Source: Lepus europaeus
Lineage: Eukaryota; Chordata; Mammalia; Lagomorpha; Leporidae
Assembly: GCF_033115175.1 (NCBI RefSeq)
Contig: NC_084828.1
Coordinates: 93,869,388-93,933,387 of the forward strand
DNA length: 64,000 bases
Direction of reading: 5' to 3'
The notes under the pieces: model-generated
Seen by the model: the letters and a program-made list of their open reading frames with translations, nothing else
What the model was told of the DNA's origin: nothing
The model's database searches: none
Program-made: the position numbers and the translations under genes
In this document: in pieces, positions 13,481 through 36,603 of the stretch
Numbering within the stretch: the first letter of the stretch is position 1
How the letters are laid out: every line of letters starts with the position of its first letter

Positions 13481-14118
13481 GGGGCAAGCATTGTGGCATA
13501 GCCTGTTAAACCTCCTCTTGCAACACCTGCATCTCATATTAGTGTAGATTCAATGCCCAGCTACTCTGCTTCCAATCCAGCGTGCTCCTAATGCACCTGG
13601 GAAAGCAGCAGAAGATGGCCCGAGTGCTTGGTCCCTGCCATCCACATGGGAGGCCTGGAGGGAGTTCCAGGCTCCTGGCGTTGGCCTGGCCCAGCCCTGG
13701 CTGCTGTTGGCATTTGGGGAATATAACAGCAGATGGAAGATCTCTCCCTGGGGCCGGCGCTGTGGCACAATAGGTTAATCCTCCTTGCGGCACTGGCACC
13801 CCATATGGGTGCCGGTTCTAGTCCTGGCTGTTCCTCTTCTAATCCAGCTCTCTGCTGTGGCCTGGAAAAGCAGTAGAAGGTGGCCGAAGTGGCCACTGCA
13901 CCCACATGGGAGACCGGGAAGAAGCTCCTGGCTTCGGACTGGTGCAGCTCCAGCCATTGCAGCCATTGGGGAGTGGAACCAATGGACGGAAGACCTTTCT
14001 CTCTGTCTCTCCCTCTCACTGTCTGTAACTCTACCTCTCAAATTAAAAAAAAATCTTTTTAAAAAAAAAGATCTCTCCCTGTCTGTCTCACTGTTTCACT
14101 CTGTTTTTCAATTAAATA
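13481..14118 (+). mobile_element. CSINE (13481-13750 + 14069-14118) interrupted by a second CSINE (13751-14068)
   Basis: The outer copy starts GGGGCAAGCATTGTGGCATAGCCTG and breaks at AGATCTCTCCCTG. A nearly consensus copy beginning GGGGCCGGCGCTGTGGCACAATAGG follows. After its A-tail the same 13 bases AGATCTCTCCCTG recur (13738-13750 and 14069-14081) and the outer copy resumes through TGTTTCACTCTGTTTTTCAATTAAATAC. The perfect 13-bp duplication proves the order of insertion. Confidence 0.9.
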
Positions 14119-14135
14119 CATCTAGTTTTAAGAAG

Positions 14136-14303
14136 TACTTGTTTATTCATATATTTAAGAGTTAGAATTACAAACAGAGAAGGAGAGACAGAGTAAGATC
14201 TTCCATATGGGTGCCAGCAGCTCCATTTCCCATCTTTGGATTTATTCATTTTGTTTGAAAGGCAGATAGAGATAGAGATAGAGATATAGATATAGAGATA
14301 GAG

Positions 14304-14353
<50 letters not shown>

Positions 14354-14610
14354 TATTCACTGGTTTACTCCTCCAGTGGCCCCACTGGCCAGGACTAGAC
14401 TAGGCCAAAGCCAGGAGCCTGGACTTCTATCCAGGTTCCCATATGAGTGACAGGAGCACAAGCACTTGGGCCATCCTCCCTGCTTTCCCAGGCTCATTAA
14501 CAGGGAGCTGGGTAAGAAGTGGAGTAGCCAGAATACAAACTGGGCCCTGTATGGGATGCTGGCATCCCTGGCAGTGGCTTAAGCTGCTGTGCCACAACCC
14601 TGCTGACCCT
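14136..14610 (-). mobile_element. Composite minus-strand CSINE with (GA)/(GATA) expansion
   Basis: A partial copy (14136-14205) is followed by the shared 40-bp segment (14208-14250), then by a second minus copy running to about 14610. Inside it a simple tract expands at about 14266-14348: GATAGAGATAGAGATAT, then pure (GA)n. Confidence 0.7.
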
Positions 14611-14643
14611 CAATGAAATCAATCTTTAAAAAGAAAAAACTAT

Positions 14644-14980
14644 GGGCCAGCGCTGGAGCGCAGTAGGTTAATCCTCTGCCTGCGTCGCTGGCTTCCTATA
14701 TGGGCTCCAGTTCTAGTCCCTGCTATTCCTCTTCTGATCCAGCCCTCTGCTGTGACCTGGGAAAGCAGTAAAGGATGGCCCAAGCACTTGGGCCCCTGCA
14801 CCCAAGCAAGAGACCTGAAGGAAGATCCTGGCTCCTGGCTTCGGATCGGCTCAGCTCTGGCCATTGCGGCCATTTGAGGAGTGAACCAGTGGGTGGAAGA
14901 CCTTTCTCTCTGTCTCTCCCTCTCACTGTCTATAACTCTACCTCTCAAATAAATAAATAAAATCTTTAAAAAAAAAAAGA
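14644..14980 (+). mobile_element. CSINE
   Basis: Near-consensus copy: GGGCCAGCGCTGGAGCGCAGTAGGTTAATCC at the head, CCAGTTCTAGTCC in the B-box position, tail CTACCTCTCAAATAAATAAATAAAATC plus an A-rich run. Confidence 0.88.
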
Positions 14981-14985
14981 AAAGA

Positions 14986-15457
14986 AAAAATAAAGTCTAC
15001 TTCTCCATTTCTGAATCTGGACTTGACCCTGTAATTTGCTTTGCCCAATGGGGACACTAGCAAATATGTGAGCATAGGCTTAAAAAACTGTGTTCTGGGG
15101 CTTGCCACATTTTTGTTGCTGAGAATTCCAAGACCACCCTTTCTGCTGGAAGAGAGACCACATGAAGACAGTGTTCCTATGACACATGGAAGCAAGACCT
15201 TAACAAGCTATCCCAGGCCTCCCAGCTCCAGCTGGGCTGGCCCAGTCCTGAAGAACCACCCAATCAACTCAAGAACATGAAAAGTAATACATGTTTGTTG
15301 CTTTAATCTTTTAAGTAGGAGTTATTTGTTATATAGCAAAAGTTAATTGATACAAATGTCCTGTAAATATTATTTCCTGGAACAAGTTCCTAGAAGCAGT
15401 CTTTCTGGATCAAAGAGTGTGTGCACACTGCTGTACCTTTTAAAATATATTTATTCG
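14986..15457. other. No gene seen: old repeat or unique DNA
   Basis: The sequence resembles decayed interspersed repeat, with phrases such as 'GGACTTGACCCTGTAATTTGCTTTGCCCAATGGGGACACTAGCAAATATGTGAGC'. That is a motif set I associate loosely with ancient MER/DNA-type elements. I cannot name it. There is no gene structure. Confidence 0.35.
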
Positions 15458-15784
15458 AGGGGCTAAGCCTCCACCTGCAGCACCAGCATCCCATATGGGT
15501 GCTGGTTTGTGTCCTGGCTGCTCCTCTTCTGATCCAGCTCTCTGCTGTGGCCTGGGAAAGCAATAGAAGATGGCCCAAGGGTTTGGGCCCCTGCACCCAC
15601 ATAGGAGACCTGGAAGAAGCTCCTGGCTCCTGACTTCAGACCGGCTCAGCTCCAGCTGTTGTGGCCATTTGGGGAGTGAACCAGCAGATGGAAGATTTTT
15701 CTCTCTGTCTCTCCCTCCATCTCTCTTTCTGTAACTCTACCTCTCAAATAAATAAGTAAATAAAATATGTTAAAAATGTGTTTT

Positions 15785-15825
<41 letters not shown>

Positions 15826-16124
15826 GAAAGGTAGAGCAACAGAGAGAGGAGAGAGAGAGAGAAATCTTCCATCTGTTGGTTCACTGCCCAGATGGCTGCA
15901 ATGGCCTGAACTGGGCCAGGCTAAAATCAGGAGTCAGAAGCTTCTTTGGGTCTCCCATGTGGGCACAGCGGCCCAAGCACTTGAACCATACTCGACTGCT
16001 TTCCCAGGTGCATTTGCAGGGAGCTGGATCAGAAGTAGAGCAGCTGGGATTCAAACCAGTGCTCTGATATGGGATGCCAGCATTGCAGGCAGTGGCTCAA
16101 ACTGCCACACCACACAGCGGCCAC
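15458..16124. mobile_element. Tail-to-tail CSINE pair around a (TA)n microsatellite
   Basis: A plus copy lacking its head (15458-15776) ends in AAATAAATAAGTAAATAAAATATG. It meets a (TA)n run at about 15787-15823, then a minus copy (to 16124) with the right end ACACAGCGGCC. TTTTAAAATATAT is present on both sides of the first copy, suggesting a target duplication. Confidence 0.78.
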
Positions 16125-16315
16125 ACACTTCTGTTTCTTTTCATTCATCACTGCCAAATCCATCCATTTCTCAGCCATCAGCACTAGAGTGCCCGTATTG
16201 CCCATCTGTGTCGGTACTAGATGCGAACGGTCCTGTTATCTTCATGACTTCATTGTGTTAGCACCTAAACTGTTGTCCATACCTTCTCAATTCACAATCG
16301 ATTTAGGGAAAGGCA

Positions 16316-16349
<34 letters not shown>

Positions 16350-16350
16350 A
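16316..16350. repeat. (TA)n(TG)n microsatellite
   Basis: The sequence is ATATATATATATATA followed by TGTGTGTGTGTGTGTG, about 35 bp. The surrounding 16125-16600 is unique DNA without recognisable genes. Confidence 0.9.
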
Positions 16351-16599
16351 TCACCCATATAGGAAACGAAGGGCAGAAAAGAGGGAGGAAAATATGAGAG
16401 GAAAAGATGAAAAAACGGAGGAAAGAGAATTACAGCATAGAACCATCCCCAAACCTCTTATGAACAGCATCCTTAGCACATAGTCAGGAATGATTCTGAG
16501 TCTGGTGAATCATTTTGGTAATGAAAAAGACACGAAAGGAGAATGTCCATTTGGGCCAAGCCTAGCGAATCTGAAAACCCTGAAAATACATACCGGCAT

Positions 16600-16980
16600 T
16601 TTCACGCCTGAGCGCAGCTGATTCTCACAGCAACTTTCTGAGACAGGTTCCCATTTTACAGATGAGGAAAACTAAGCATCAGATATTTCAAGTAACTTGA
16701 TAGAAAGCATACAGCTGATAAAGAATTGAACTCAGAGTTGGGTCCAGGTTTGCCTGGCTTAAAAACCGATGTGTTTTCCAGTTACCCTTTTTGGATGGAA
16801 TGTGGCAAAAGACTAGCAACTAACGTTGGGAGTACAGCCTCCGTGATTCGTACTGCTGACCCGCTCTCAGGAAACTCCCTGGGTTTGAGCTGCAGCTCTG
16901 CCACTTGTTAGCTGGTGTGGCTCTTGGTACTCTGTGCCTCCATTTCCCCATCGGCAGAATGGTTAAAAATATCAGGTGGG
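16600..16980. mobile_element. MIR-like fragments
   Basis: The sequence CAACTTTCTGAGACAGGTTCCCATTTTACAGATGAGGAAAACTAAGCATC...AAGTAACTTG is the MIR core in minus sense. Then GGGTTTGAGCTGCAGCTCTGCCACTTGTTAGCTGGTGTGGCTCTTGG...CTCCATTTCCCCATCGGCAGAATGG is MIR in plus sense. The second is interrupted on its right by two CSINEs. Confidence 0.6.
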
Positions 16981-17670
16981 GGCCGGCGCCGCGGCTCAAT
17001 AGGCTAATCCTCTGCCTTGCGGCGCCGGCACACCGGGTTCTAGTCCCGGTCGGGGCACCGATCCTGTCCCGGTTGCCCCTCTTCCAGGCCAGCTCTCTGC
17101 TGTGGCCCGGGAGTGCAGTGGAGGATGGCCCAAGTGCTGGGTCCTGCACCCCATGGGAGACCAGGAGAAGCACCTGGCTCCTGCTATCGGATCAGCGCGG
17201 TGCGCCGGCAGCAGCGCGCCTACCGCGGCGGCCATTGGAGGGTGAACCAATGGCAAAAAGGAAGACCTTTCTCTCTATCTCTCTCTCACTGTCCACTCTG
17301 CCTGTCAAAAAAAAAAAAAAAAAAAAAATCAGGTGGGGGGGCCCGCGCTGCGGCGCAGCAGGTTAACACCCTGGCCTGAAGCGCTGGCATCCCATATGGG
17401 CGCCGGTTCGAGACCCAGCTGCTCCACTTCTGATCCAGCTCTCTGCTATGGCCTGGGAAAGCAGTAGAAGGTGGCCCAAGTGCTTGGGCCCCTGTACCCA
17501 CATGGGAGACTCGGAAGAAGCTTCTGGCTCCTGGCTTCAGATCAGCTCAGCTCTGGCCATTGCGGTCATTTGGGGAGTGAACGATCAGATGGAAGACCTT
17601 TCTCTCTCTCTCTCTCTCTCTCTCTGTAACTCTTTCAAATAAATAAATAAATCTTTAAAAAATAAAAAGT
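16981..17670 (+). mobile_element. Two tandem plus-strand CSINEs inserted at one site
   Basis: A younger-type copy (16981-17329: GGCCGGCGCCGCGGCTCAATAGG..., ends CTGCCTGTC plus A-run) is followed directly by an older-type copy (17338-17665: GGGCCCGCGCTGCGGCGCAGCAGG..., ends TCTTTCAAATAAATAAATAAATC). The target sequence ATCAGGTGG/ATCAGGCG occurs three times: before the first (16971), between the two (17328) and after the second (17671). Confidence 0.88.
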
Positions 17671-17796
17671 ATCAGGCGAGTGAGTGAACACGTAGACATG
17701 AAGCATCTGCAACCGTGGCCAGCACAGAACACAGTGCTGCCTGAACTGACTTTTTCCAGTACAGTGTTGCAGAGGCCCTGAGCCTTTTGTATTTCT

Positions 17797-18342
17797 TTTT
17801 TTTTTTTATTAAACTTTTATTTAATGAATATAAATTTCCAAAATATAGCTTATGGGTTACAATGGCTTCCCCCCTCCCATAACTTCCCTCCCGCCCGCAA
17901 CCCTCCCCTTTCCCACTCCCTTTCCCCTTCCATTCATGTAAAGATTCATTTTCAATTCTCTTTGTATACAGAAGATCAGTTTAGTGTATATTAGGTAAAG
18001 ATTTCAACATTTTGCCCATAAAGCAACATCGAGTGAAAAAACTACCATTGGATTACTAATTATAGCATTAAATAGCAATGTACAGCACATTAAAGACAGA
18101 GATCCTACATAATTTTTTTTCAAATTAATTAATTTTCTATGCCATTTCCATTTTAACACCAGGTTGTTTTTTTTTTTTCATTTCCAATTCTCTTTATATA
18201 CAGTAGATCAATTCAGTATATAATTAGCAAAGACCTCATCAGTCTGCGCCCTCACAGAAACGCAAAGTATAAAAATACTGTTTCAGTACCAGTCATAACA
18301 TCACTTGGCTTTAGACGACACATTAGGGACAGATCCCACATT
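17797..18342 (-). mobile_element. LINE-1 3' end (minus orientation), 5'-truncated
   Basis: It begins on the left with an oligo-T run (poly(A) tail complement), then AATGAATATAAATTTCC and a pyrimidine-rich stretch (CCCCTCCCATAACTTCCCTCCCGCCC), typical of the polypurine 3' UTR of mammalian L1 read backwards. Two copies of a roughly 165-bp unit follow (about 17943-18112 and 18178-18342), each opening with CAATTCTCTTT.TATACAG.AGATCA and closing with CACATTA..GACAGA..CC.ACATAA. No ORF2 remains. The right edge joins a CSINE. Confidence 0.72.
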
Positions 18343-18666
18343 ATTTATTTATTTATTTAATAGGTAGAGATATAGATAGTGAGAGAGAGAGAGACAGAGA
18401 GAAAGGTCTTCCTTCTGTTGGTTCACGCCCCAAATGGCTGCTACGGCCGGCGCTGCGCCAATCTGAAGCCAGGAGCCAGGTACTTCTTCCTGGTGTCCGA
18501 TGCGGGTGCAGGGGCGCAAGGACCTGGGCCATCCTCCACTGCCTTCCCAGGCCCCAGCAGAGAGCTGGACTGGAAGAGGGGCAACCAGGACTAGAACCTG
18601 GTGCCCATATGGGATGCCAGCGCCGCAGGCGGAAGATTAACCAAATGAGCCACGGCGCCGGCCCCC
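18343..18666 (-). mobile_element. CSINE joined to the L1 3' end
   Basis: Left end TTATTTATTTATTTAATAGGTAGAG, right end GAGCCACGGCGCCGGCCCCC, so the SINE head lies on the right. That head directly abuts the right target duplication GAGGCTTTTGTGTTTCT (18667-18683), whose partner GAGCCTTTTGTATTTCT sits left of the L1 tail (17780-17796). No separate SINE duplication is visible. Confidence 0.85.
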
Positions 18667-18683
18667 GAGGCTTTTGTGTTTCT

Positions 18684-19119
18684 GACTATTGCATTGCCAG
18701 GACGTCCTTTGGCTTTGGTTACCACAGTCACACCCACACACCCGCTGGGGCAGGGCCCACTCCGCTGCCATGCCGCTTTTCATTCGTTTGAGGAGGAGGG
18801 AAGTGGTGAGTTGGTGAGTGTTGTCATCAGAGAGAACACAAACAGCTGCAGAGACCTGCTCCACATCGATTTCCCAAGTCCTCGCTGCTGCCAACTCCAG
18901 TACGGTTGCCTGTAAACACTGCTTGCTCTGGGAACCCCTGATTAGCCTACAACCCCTGGTTCCTACCTCACTATGGGAAATAGAACAGGCTTCCCCAGTC
19001 CTAGAATTCCCATACCCAGTTAGAGTTTACAGAGTGATCGCAATCATCATGAAGTGATAATAATACACGTATGCCCACCAGCAGCCAGTCTCCTTAGCCC
19101 TTGACAAATCCTGTTGCTT
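18684..19119. other. No gene seen
   Basis: Unique, moderately GC DNA between retroelements. I see no splice-bounded open frame or repeat family here. Confidence 0.4.
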
Positions 19120-19131
19120 AATTCTCCCAAC

Positions 19132-19454
19132 TGGCCGGCGCCGAGGCTCAACAGGCTAATCCTCCGCCTTGCGCCGCCGGCACACCGGGTTCTAGTCCCG
19201 GTTGGGGTGCCGGATTCTATCCAGGTTGCCCCTCTTCCAGGCCAGCTCTCTGCTATGGCCCGGGAAGGCAGTGGAGAATGGCCCAAGTGCTTGGGCCCTG
19301 CGCCCGCATGGGAGACCAGGAGAAGCACCTGGCTCCTGTCTTCGGATCAGCGCGATGCAGGGGCCATTGGAGGGTGAACCAATGGCAAAAGGAAGACCTT
19401 TCTCTCTGTCTCTCTCTCACTATCCACTCTGCCTGTCAAAAAAAAAAAAAAAAA
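19132..19454 (+). mobile_element. Young-type CSINE with perfect target duplication
   Basis: The head is TGGCCGGCGCCGAGGCTCAACAGGC, the B-box-like segment is GGGTTCTAGTCCCGGTTGGGG, and the end is CTGCCTGTC plus a long A-run. AATTCTCCCAAC occurs at 19120-19131 and 19455-19466, a perfect 12-bp duplication. Confidence 0.92.
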
Positions 19455-19466
19455 AATTCTCCCAAC

Positions 19467-20639
19467 CACCCTTTGAGGTGACTCCTATTCTTGTTTCCAT
19501 CTTGCAGATAAGCACACTGAGTCTGAATGCAGACTCTCTCTCACTAATCGTGACACCATTCTTCCTCCTGCTTGGGGACCTGAGATTCCGGGGCGGGCAG
19601 TGGCTCAGAAGGCAATGGCATGATTCTCAGCCTCATCTGGTGACCATCCACAAGCATGGTCCACGCTGGAGCAGGAGGAGGTCAGAGGGCGAGCTGGGCG
19701 TCAAGACATAGTTTGCACATTTGCCACTACTTCAAGAAGCCATCCCCCTTTCAGGAGGCCTGGGAGGCAGGGAGTGGGGCCATGGAACAGTAGCAGGGTT
19801 CAGGCCTGGGAGGAAGGAAAAGTCTTCTTGCTCCATTGCCATCTCCACGCTGAGAGCAGGACGAGTCAGCCCCCTCCCCCCAGCACAGAAAACTGTGGGC
19901 ACTCTTCCACCAGCCGACTGCAGCAGAGCCAGGCCTGGTGACGGAGTGACAATATGGAAGGCAGATGGCAGATGCATGGATGCCACACTATTGCCTCGCA
20001 GTTAAATATTGCTTAGTGTTTTTTTTTTTTCTTGTAAACCTCCCAAATAAAATGGTTTGCTTTCCTCAAGTTAGAAGTGTTAGCACGTCTTTTCTTTAAA
20101 TATCTGTGTGTGGCTGTTTTTTTCCCTGCCAATTTGTCACCATCTGTAACCCTCCCTTTATGAGATGATCTGATGACAGCACTTATGGTGGAGAGTAAAA
20201 GTGCATCTTGAGGCAACAGGGGAGAGTCAGTGGGTGTGCGCTGTGTGTGGATGCTGGATGGCCCCCTGCCCTGGCATGGGGATGGGTGGGGTGCCCAAGG
20301 GCCGTGTGCTTCTCGTGTTGGCTCTGGGTGTGTTGTGCGTACACATGCGGTGTGAGACTGTGCCATGCGTGTGCTGTGTGCTGGGCTGTGCGTCTGTGTG
20401 GTGCTTGGAGTCTCGGTGCTGGGGACACCCTGCTTGTGGGTGAACTGCCTGTGCGCCCTGTGGGGGCTGACCGATGAGGGGCTGGGGGCTACTGGGAGAC
20501 TACTGGTGGTGGTGGGGGGCTGTTTCTCTAGGGTGTTTGAAGGGCTTGGCGAGGGCCTGGAGTTTGTGGGACTGGGGCCTAGGAGAATTAGCACAGTTGG
20601 ATCTTGGCTCGAAAGAAAATAAGTGATGGGCGGCTCTCA
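19467..20639. other. ECE2 upstream region, no coding exon recognised
   Basis: A MIR-like trace (19467-19530) is followed by unique DNA. From about 20215 to 20600 the plus strand is strongly GT-rich, with recurrent TGTGTG, GTGCGTGTGCTGTGTGCTGGG and GGTGGTGGTGGGGGG. Skewed composition of this kind makes open frames without meaning. It lies just upstream of the ECE2 CpG island. Confidence 0.4.
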
Positions 20640-20931
20640 GGAGGGTGCCCCCGAGATGGGGGTCCCGGGCATTGCCGAGGCGCAGGGGCTGCCCGCCAAG
20701 AGTCCCGCGCGCACTCTCCCGTCCCCTTCGCCACCCGCGCCCAGGGCGGGGCGCCGCGGAGGAGGGGGACTCGGCGGGCGGGGCGGGGGCGGCCGCGGCA
20801 GGGCGGGGAGGGGCGGCGGCGGCGGCGGCTGGGATGGTGGGCGGTAGCGGGGCCGGGCGGGGGTCCGGGGCCGCTGCCCGGGAGAGGGCCAGCCGCGGGC
20901 AGCCCTAGGCGCCGCCCGGCCCGACTCCACC
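20640..20931 (+). promoter_or_regulatory. ECE2: ECE2 CpG-island promoter / 5' UTR
   Basis: A GC-rich, TATA-less stretch has GC boxes at about 20748-20820 (GGGCGGGGCGGGGGCGG, AGGGCGGGGAGGGGCGG) and leads to the context CCACCATGAACG at the ECE2 start. Four or more closely spaced G-runs between 20765 and 20825 could form a G-quadruplex in the non-template strand or leader. The transcription start is not resolvable. Confidence 0.6.
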
Positions 20932-33724
<12,793 letters not shown>

Positions 33725-34530
33725 GCCTTGGGTCTGGGGTGGGGGTGGGGGTGGGGCGGGATGGCCCAGGGCAGCTTGTCCGGCAAAGCTGTCTCCTCCT
33801 GGCCCTGGAGTAAGCTCACGTAAGCTGGGCTGGGTCCAGTCCCTCCACATCACATGAGTCCCGGTCCCCTCTCAACCATCACGTTGTGCCTCTGCACTGG
33901 GGGTGCCCCTGCCTCCAGCAGAGCCCCCACCACTCACTGTGACATCCTTCCGTGTCACCCTGCCCGGAGAAGGTCTGGGCGGGGGGGGCCAGTCCTCACA
34001 GGAAGGAGTCTGCCTCTTCTGGCCCCAGGCTTGCTCAGCTTGGTGGCCGAGGGGCCTGCTGTGCCTGCCCCACTCTGCCCATGCAGGGCCTGGGCGGTGG
34101 GCCTCGCCCACTTCTCCCCCAAGCTCGCTCAGTGCTCATTTGAGAGTGGACTCAGCTCCCTTCAGCCCTGCCCTCAGCGGCTGCCCCTGCCCCGCGCTCT
34201 TGTGCTGCTGCTTCCAATATGGCTACCAACCCTCACCAATGGACCAGCTGTGCCCAGCGATTAGTGGGAGCTCCGAGGCCTTTAAATGCCTTCCTGCTGC
34301 CCCCCGCCCCGTCATTTCCCTGGGCTGAGAGGGGAAGTGTGTATGTCAGGGGGGTCCTGGGTCCTGTGTCCTAGGGCCCAGACTTTGGGGGCTGATTGAT
34401 TCTCCCTGGACCAAGCAGAAAAGCAGACAGGGAGAAGGAAGGACAGAGTTTATTTTTACAGGGAAGAGGGCGGGGAGGGTGTGGTCTTGGCCCTGTGGGA
34501 CCCTGTGCCAATAAAATAGCCACACACCCA
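33725..34530 (+). other. ECE2: ECE2 3' UTR
   Basis: This GC-rich 3' UTR of about 800 bp is free of retroelements. It runs from the TAG at 33722-33724 to just past the AATAAA at 34510. The final 60 bp before the signal are purine-rich (GGGAAGAGGGCGGGGAGGG). Confidence 0.75.
34510..34515 (+). terminator. ECE2: ECE2 poly(A) signal AATAAA
   Basis: AATAAA within TGTGCCAATAAAATAGCC, followed by a TG/T-rich stretch (CGGCCTGTCTCTTCC...CCTGTTTTC) typical of a downstream element. Confidence 0.85.
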
Positions 34531-34539
34531 TCGGCCTGT

Positions 34540-35395
34540 CTCTTCCTTCAGCCCTGTTTTCATTTATCCACTTACCCATTCCACCAGCACTTACTGAGCA
34601 TTACTGTGCACCAGGTCCTCTCCTCTCAGACACTTAGCAACTCACTCACCAGGCCCAGAGCACCGAGAGCTGAGGTGCTGAGAAGCCAGAGACAGCCAGG
34701 CAGCATGCTGCGGTGGCAGCCGGTGGATCTGGCTGACAGAGCGCCTCCTCCGCTCGCTGGTGGCCACATGCCGATGGCTGGCTGCCCTGCAGCGGATGCG
34801 CTTGTTGCTCCCCTGCACTGTGGGTGCAGCTATGCCTGACCCTGAGTCTGGCCAACCACTGGGCTAGGGCCGGCTTGGAAGACAGATGGTCCTTCCCCTG
34901 CCGCAGAGGGAGGCCCTGTCCAAGGCAGTGCACCACCGCCTGCGGTGCCGAGCTCTGGCGTCTGCTCATGGCTGAGAAGACAAGTCCATCTTTCCACCTG
35001 CACACATCCATCAAGGCCTACCAAGTGCCAGGCGCAGAGACTGCAAATGTGGCCTCCGCCCTCCACAGTGAGGGAGGGAAAGCAGCATTTAGTGAGCACC
35101 TCTTGTGTGCCAGGCACCTGGGCTAGGTGGCTCATTTCTTTACTCATTCATCATTTATTAATGCACACATTCATAGATGGCTTTCTCACAGATGCGTTGG
35201 TTATCAGTCTTGTGTCAGGCTCTGGTGGTGAGTGACATGGCTTCTTCCCGTAGGAGACATCGTCTTTGGCACTTTCCCCTTCATGAACTCACCTAATCCT
35301 CAAGGCAGCTGCATCTTAGAAGTGCTGGTCGCCATCATTTAGATCTAACCCCTCTGCCACAGTCAAAGTAGCCTGGATTGAAGGTGAAGCTCTGA
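34540..35395. mobile_element. Intergenic DNA with MIR-like fragments
   Basis: MIR-type cores (CACTTACTGAGCATTACTGTGCACCAGGTCCTC at about 34585; TTTAGTGAGCACCTCTTGTGTGCCAGGCACCTGGGC at about 35088; TCATGAACTCACCTAATCCTCAAGGCAGCTGCATCTTAG at about 35282) are scattered through otherwise unique DNA. I see no gene. Confidence 0.55.
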
Positions 35396-35676
35396 TAGTT
35401 GTATGACAGAGAGAGAGAGATCTTCCACCTTCTGGCTCACTGCCCACACAATGGCCAGGGATGGGTCAGGCTGAAGCCAGAAGCCTGGAACTCCATCCAG
35501 TCTCCTATGTGGGTGGCAGGGGCCCAAGCACGTGCGCCATCTCCCGCTGCCTCCTTAGGCACATTAGCAGGAAGCTGGCTGGGAAGTGCGGCAGGCAGGA
35601 CCTGAATGGGCCCTCCAGGACGGGATGGCAGTGTCGCAAGCACTGACTTAGCCAGCTGCACCACAACACCCAGCCC
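35396..35676 (-). mobile_element. CSINE
   Basis: Contains TGACAGAGAGAGAGAGATCTTCCACC, GTGGGTGGCAGGGGCCCAAGCACG and right end TGCACCACAACACCCAGCCC. The A-tail complement on the left is eroded. Confidence 0.72.
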
Positions 35677-36603
35677 TGGAATTCAGATGTTCTTAGTCAC
35701 CACCTGCTAGTCTTCCAAGTCACGACAGAATTTCAACTCCAGCATCTTCTGGGCAGTTCCATCACATTTCTCAGTGGACCATCACCAGCAGGTGCATTTC
35801 GTGCAGCCTAGTTCCCCTGGGCCAGGCACATGTGACAGGCAGCTGCAGGGAAACCAAAGCATGTGTTGACCTAAATTAAGCCAAGCAGCACCTGTTTGTT
35901 GAGCACGCCAGAGGCAGGGCCAGGTGACCATTAGGTGACAGGTGTAACCTTCACCCTTGTCGCCCTGTCAGGGTGATGAGCATGGATCCGGGCTGTGTTC
36001 GGATGTGTTCAGGCAGAGGGGAAGTAGGGATCATGTTCCTAGACAGACACATGACAGCAATTATTGGTGAAGCGCTGAGTCAGCCTCTGTGCTGTGCCAT
36101 TGGGAACTCTGACGAATTCCAACCCACATAAGACAACGTATGCAAAAAAAAGAAAGCCTGGTCTCACACTTGGGAGCACTCTGGAAATGGCCAGTGAAAA
36201 TAAGCATAGTCCCAGGGGGACTATCATCATCCACACAAGGAGAATCCTGACAGTTTCCCGATGGCCAGGCCTGGGTTCCAAAGAGAGTCGCCCATAGGTC
36301 ATTCTTGCACACAATGACAACCCGAAGATGAATGCAAAGCCATTCTTTCATTCATTCATCCATTCAGCAAATATTTGTCAGGGCCTGTCACCAGCCAGGC
36401 ATTAGGCTGGGTGCTGGGGGCACAAAATGAATAGGACACAGTTCCTGTCCTCCAGGAGCTCAGAGCCTAGGGAGTGAGAGATATGAGCCAACTGTGGTGC
36501 AAGCAGAGGAAAGAAATGAACAGGTTGAAAGGTAGGATAGGAAAAGCTTCCTAGATGGGTGACAGCAGCTCAGAGGATAGGTGAATTTGCTAGCTAAAAG
36601 AGC
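35677..36603. other. Intergenic: unique DNA with MIR/L2-like fragment (about 36340-36470)
   Basis: The sequence TTCATTCATTCATCCATTCAGCAAATATTTGTCAGGGCCTG...GGGTGCTGGGGGCACAAAATGAATAGGACACAGTTCCTG is an ancient repeat pattern common in mammals. No gene recognised. Confidence 0.5.

Noticed and set aside
16981-19454. tRNA genes suggested by GGTTCTAGTCC / GGTTCGAGTCC B-box motifs
   Set aside because: The motifs are the Pol III promoter of tRNA-derived SINEs. No cloverleaf with a paired acceptor stem and anticodon arm could be drawn.
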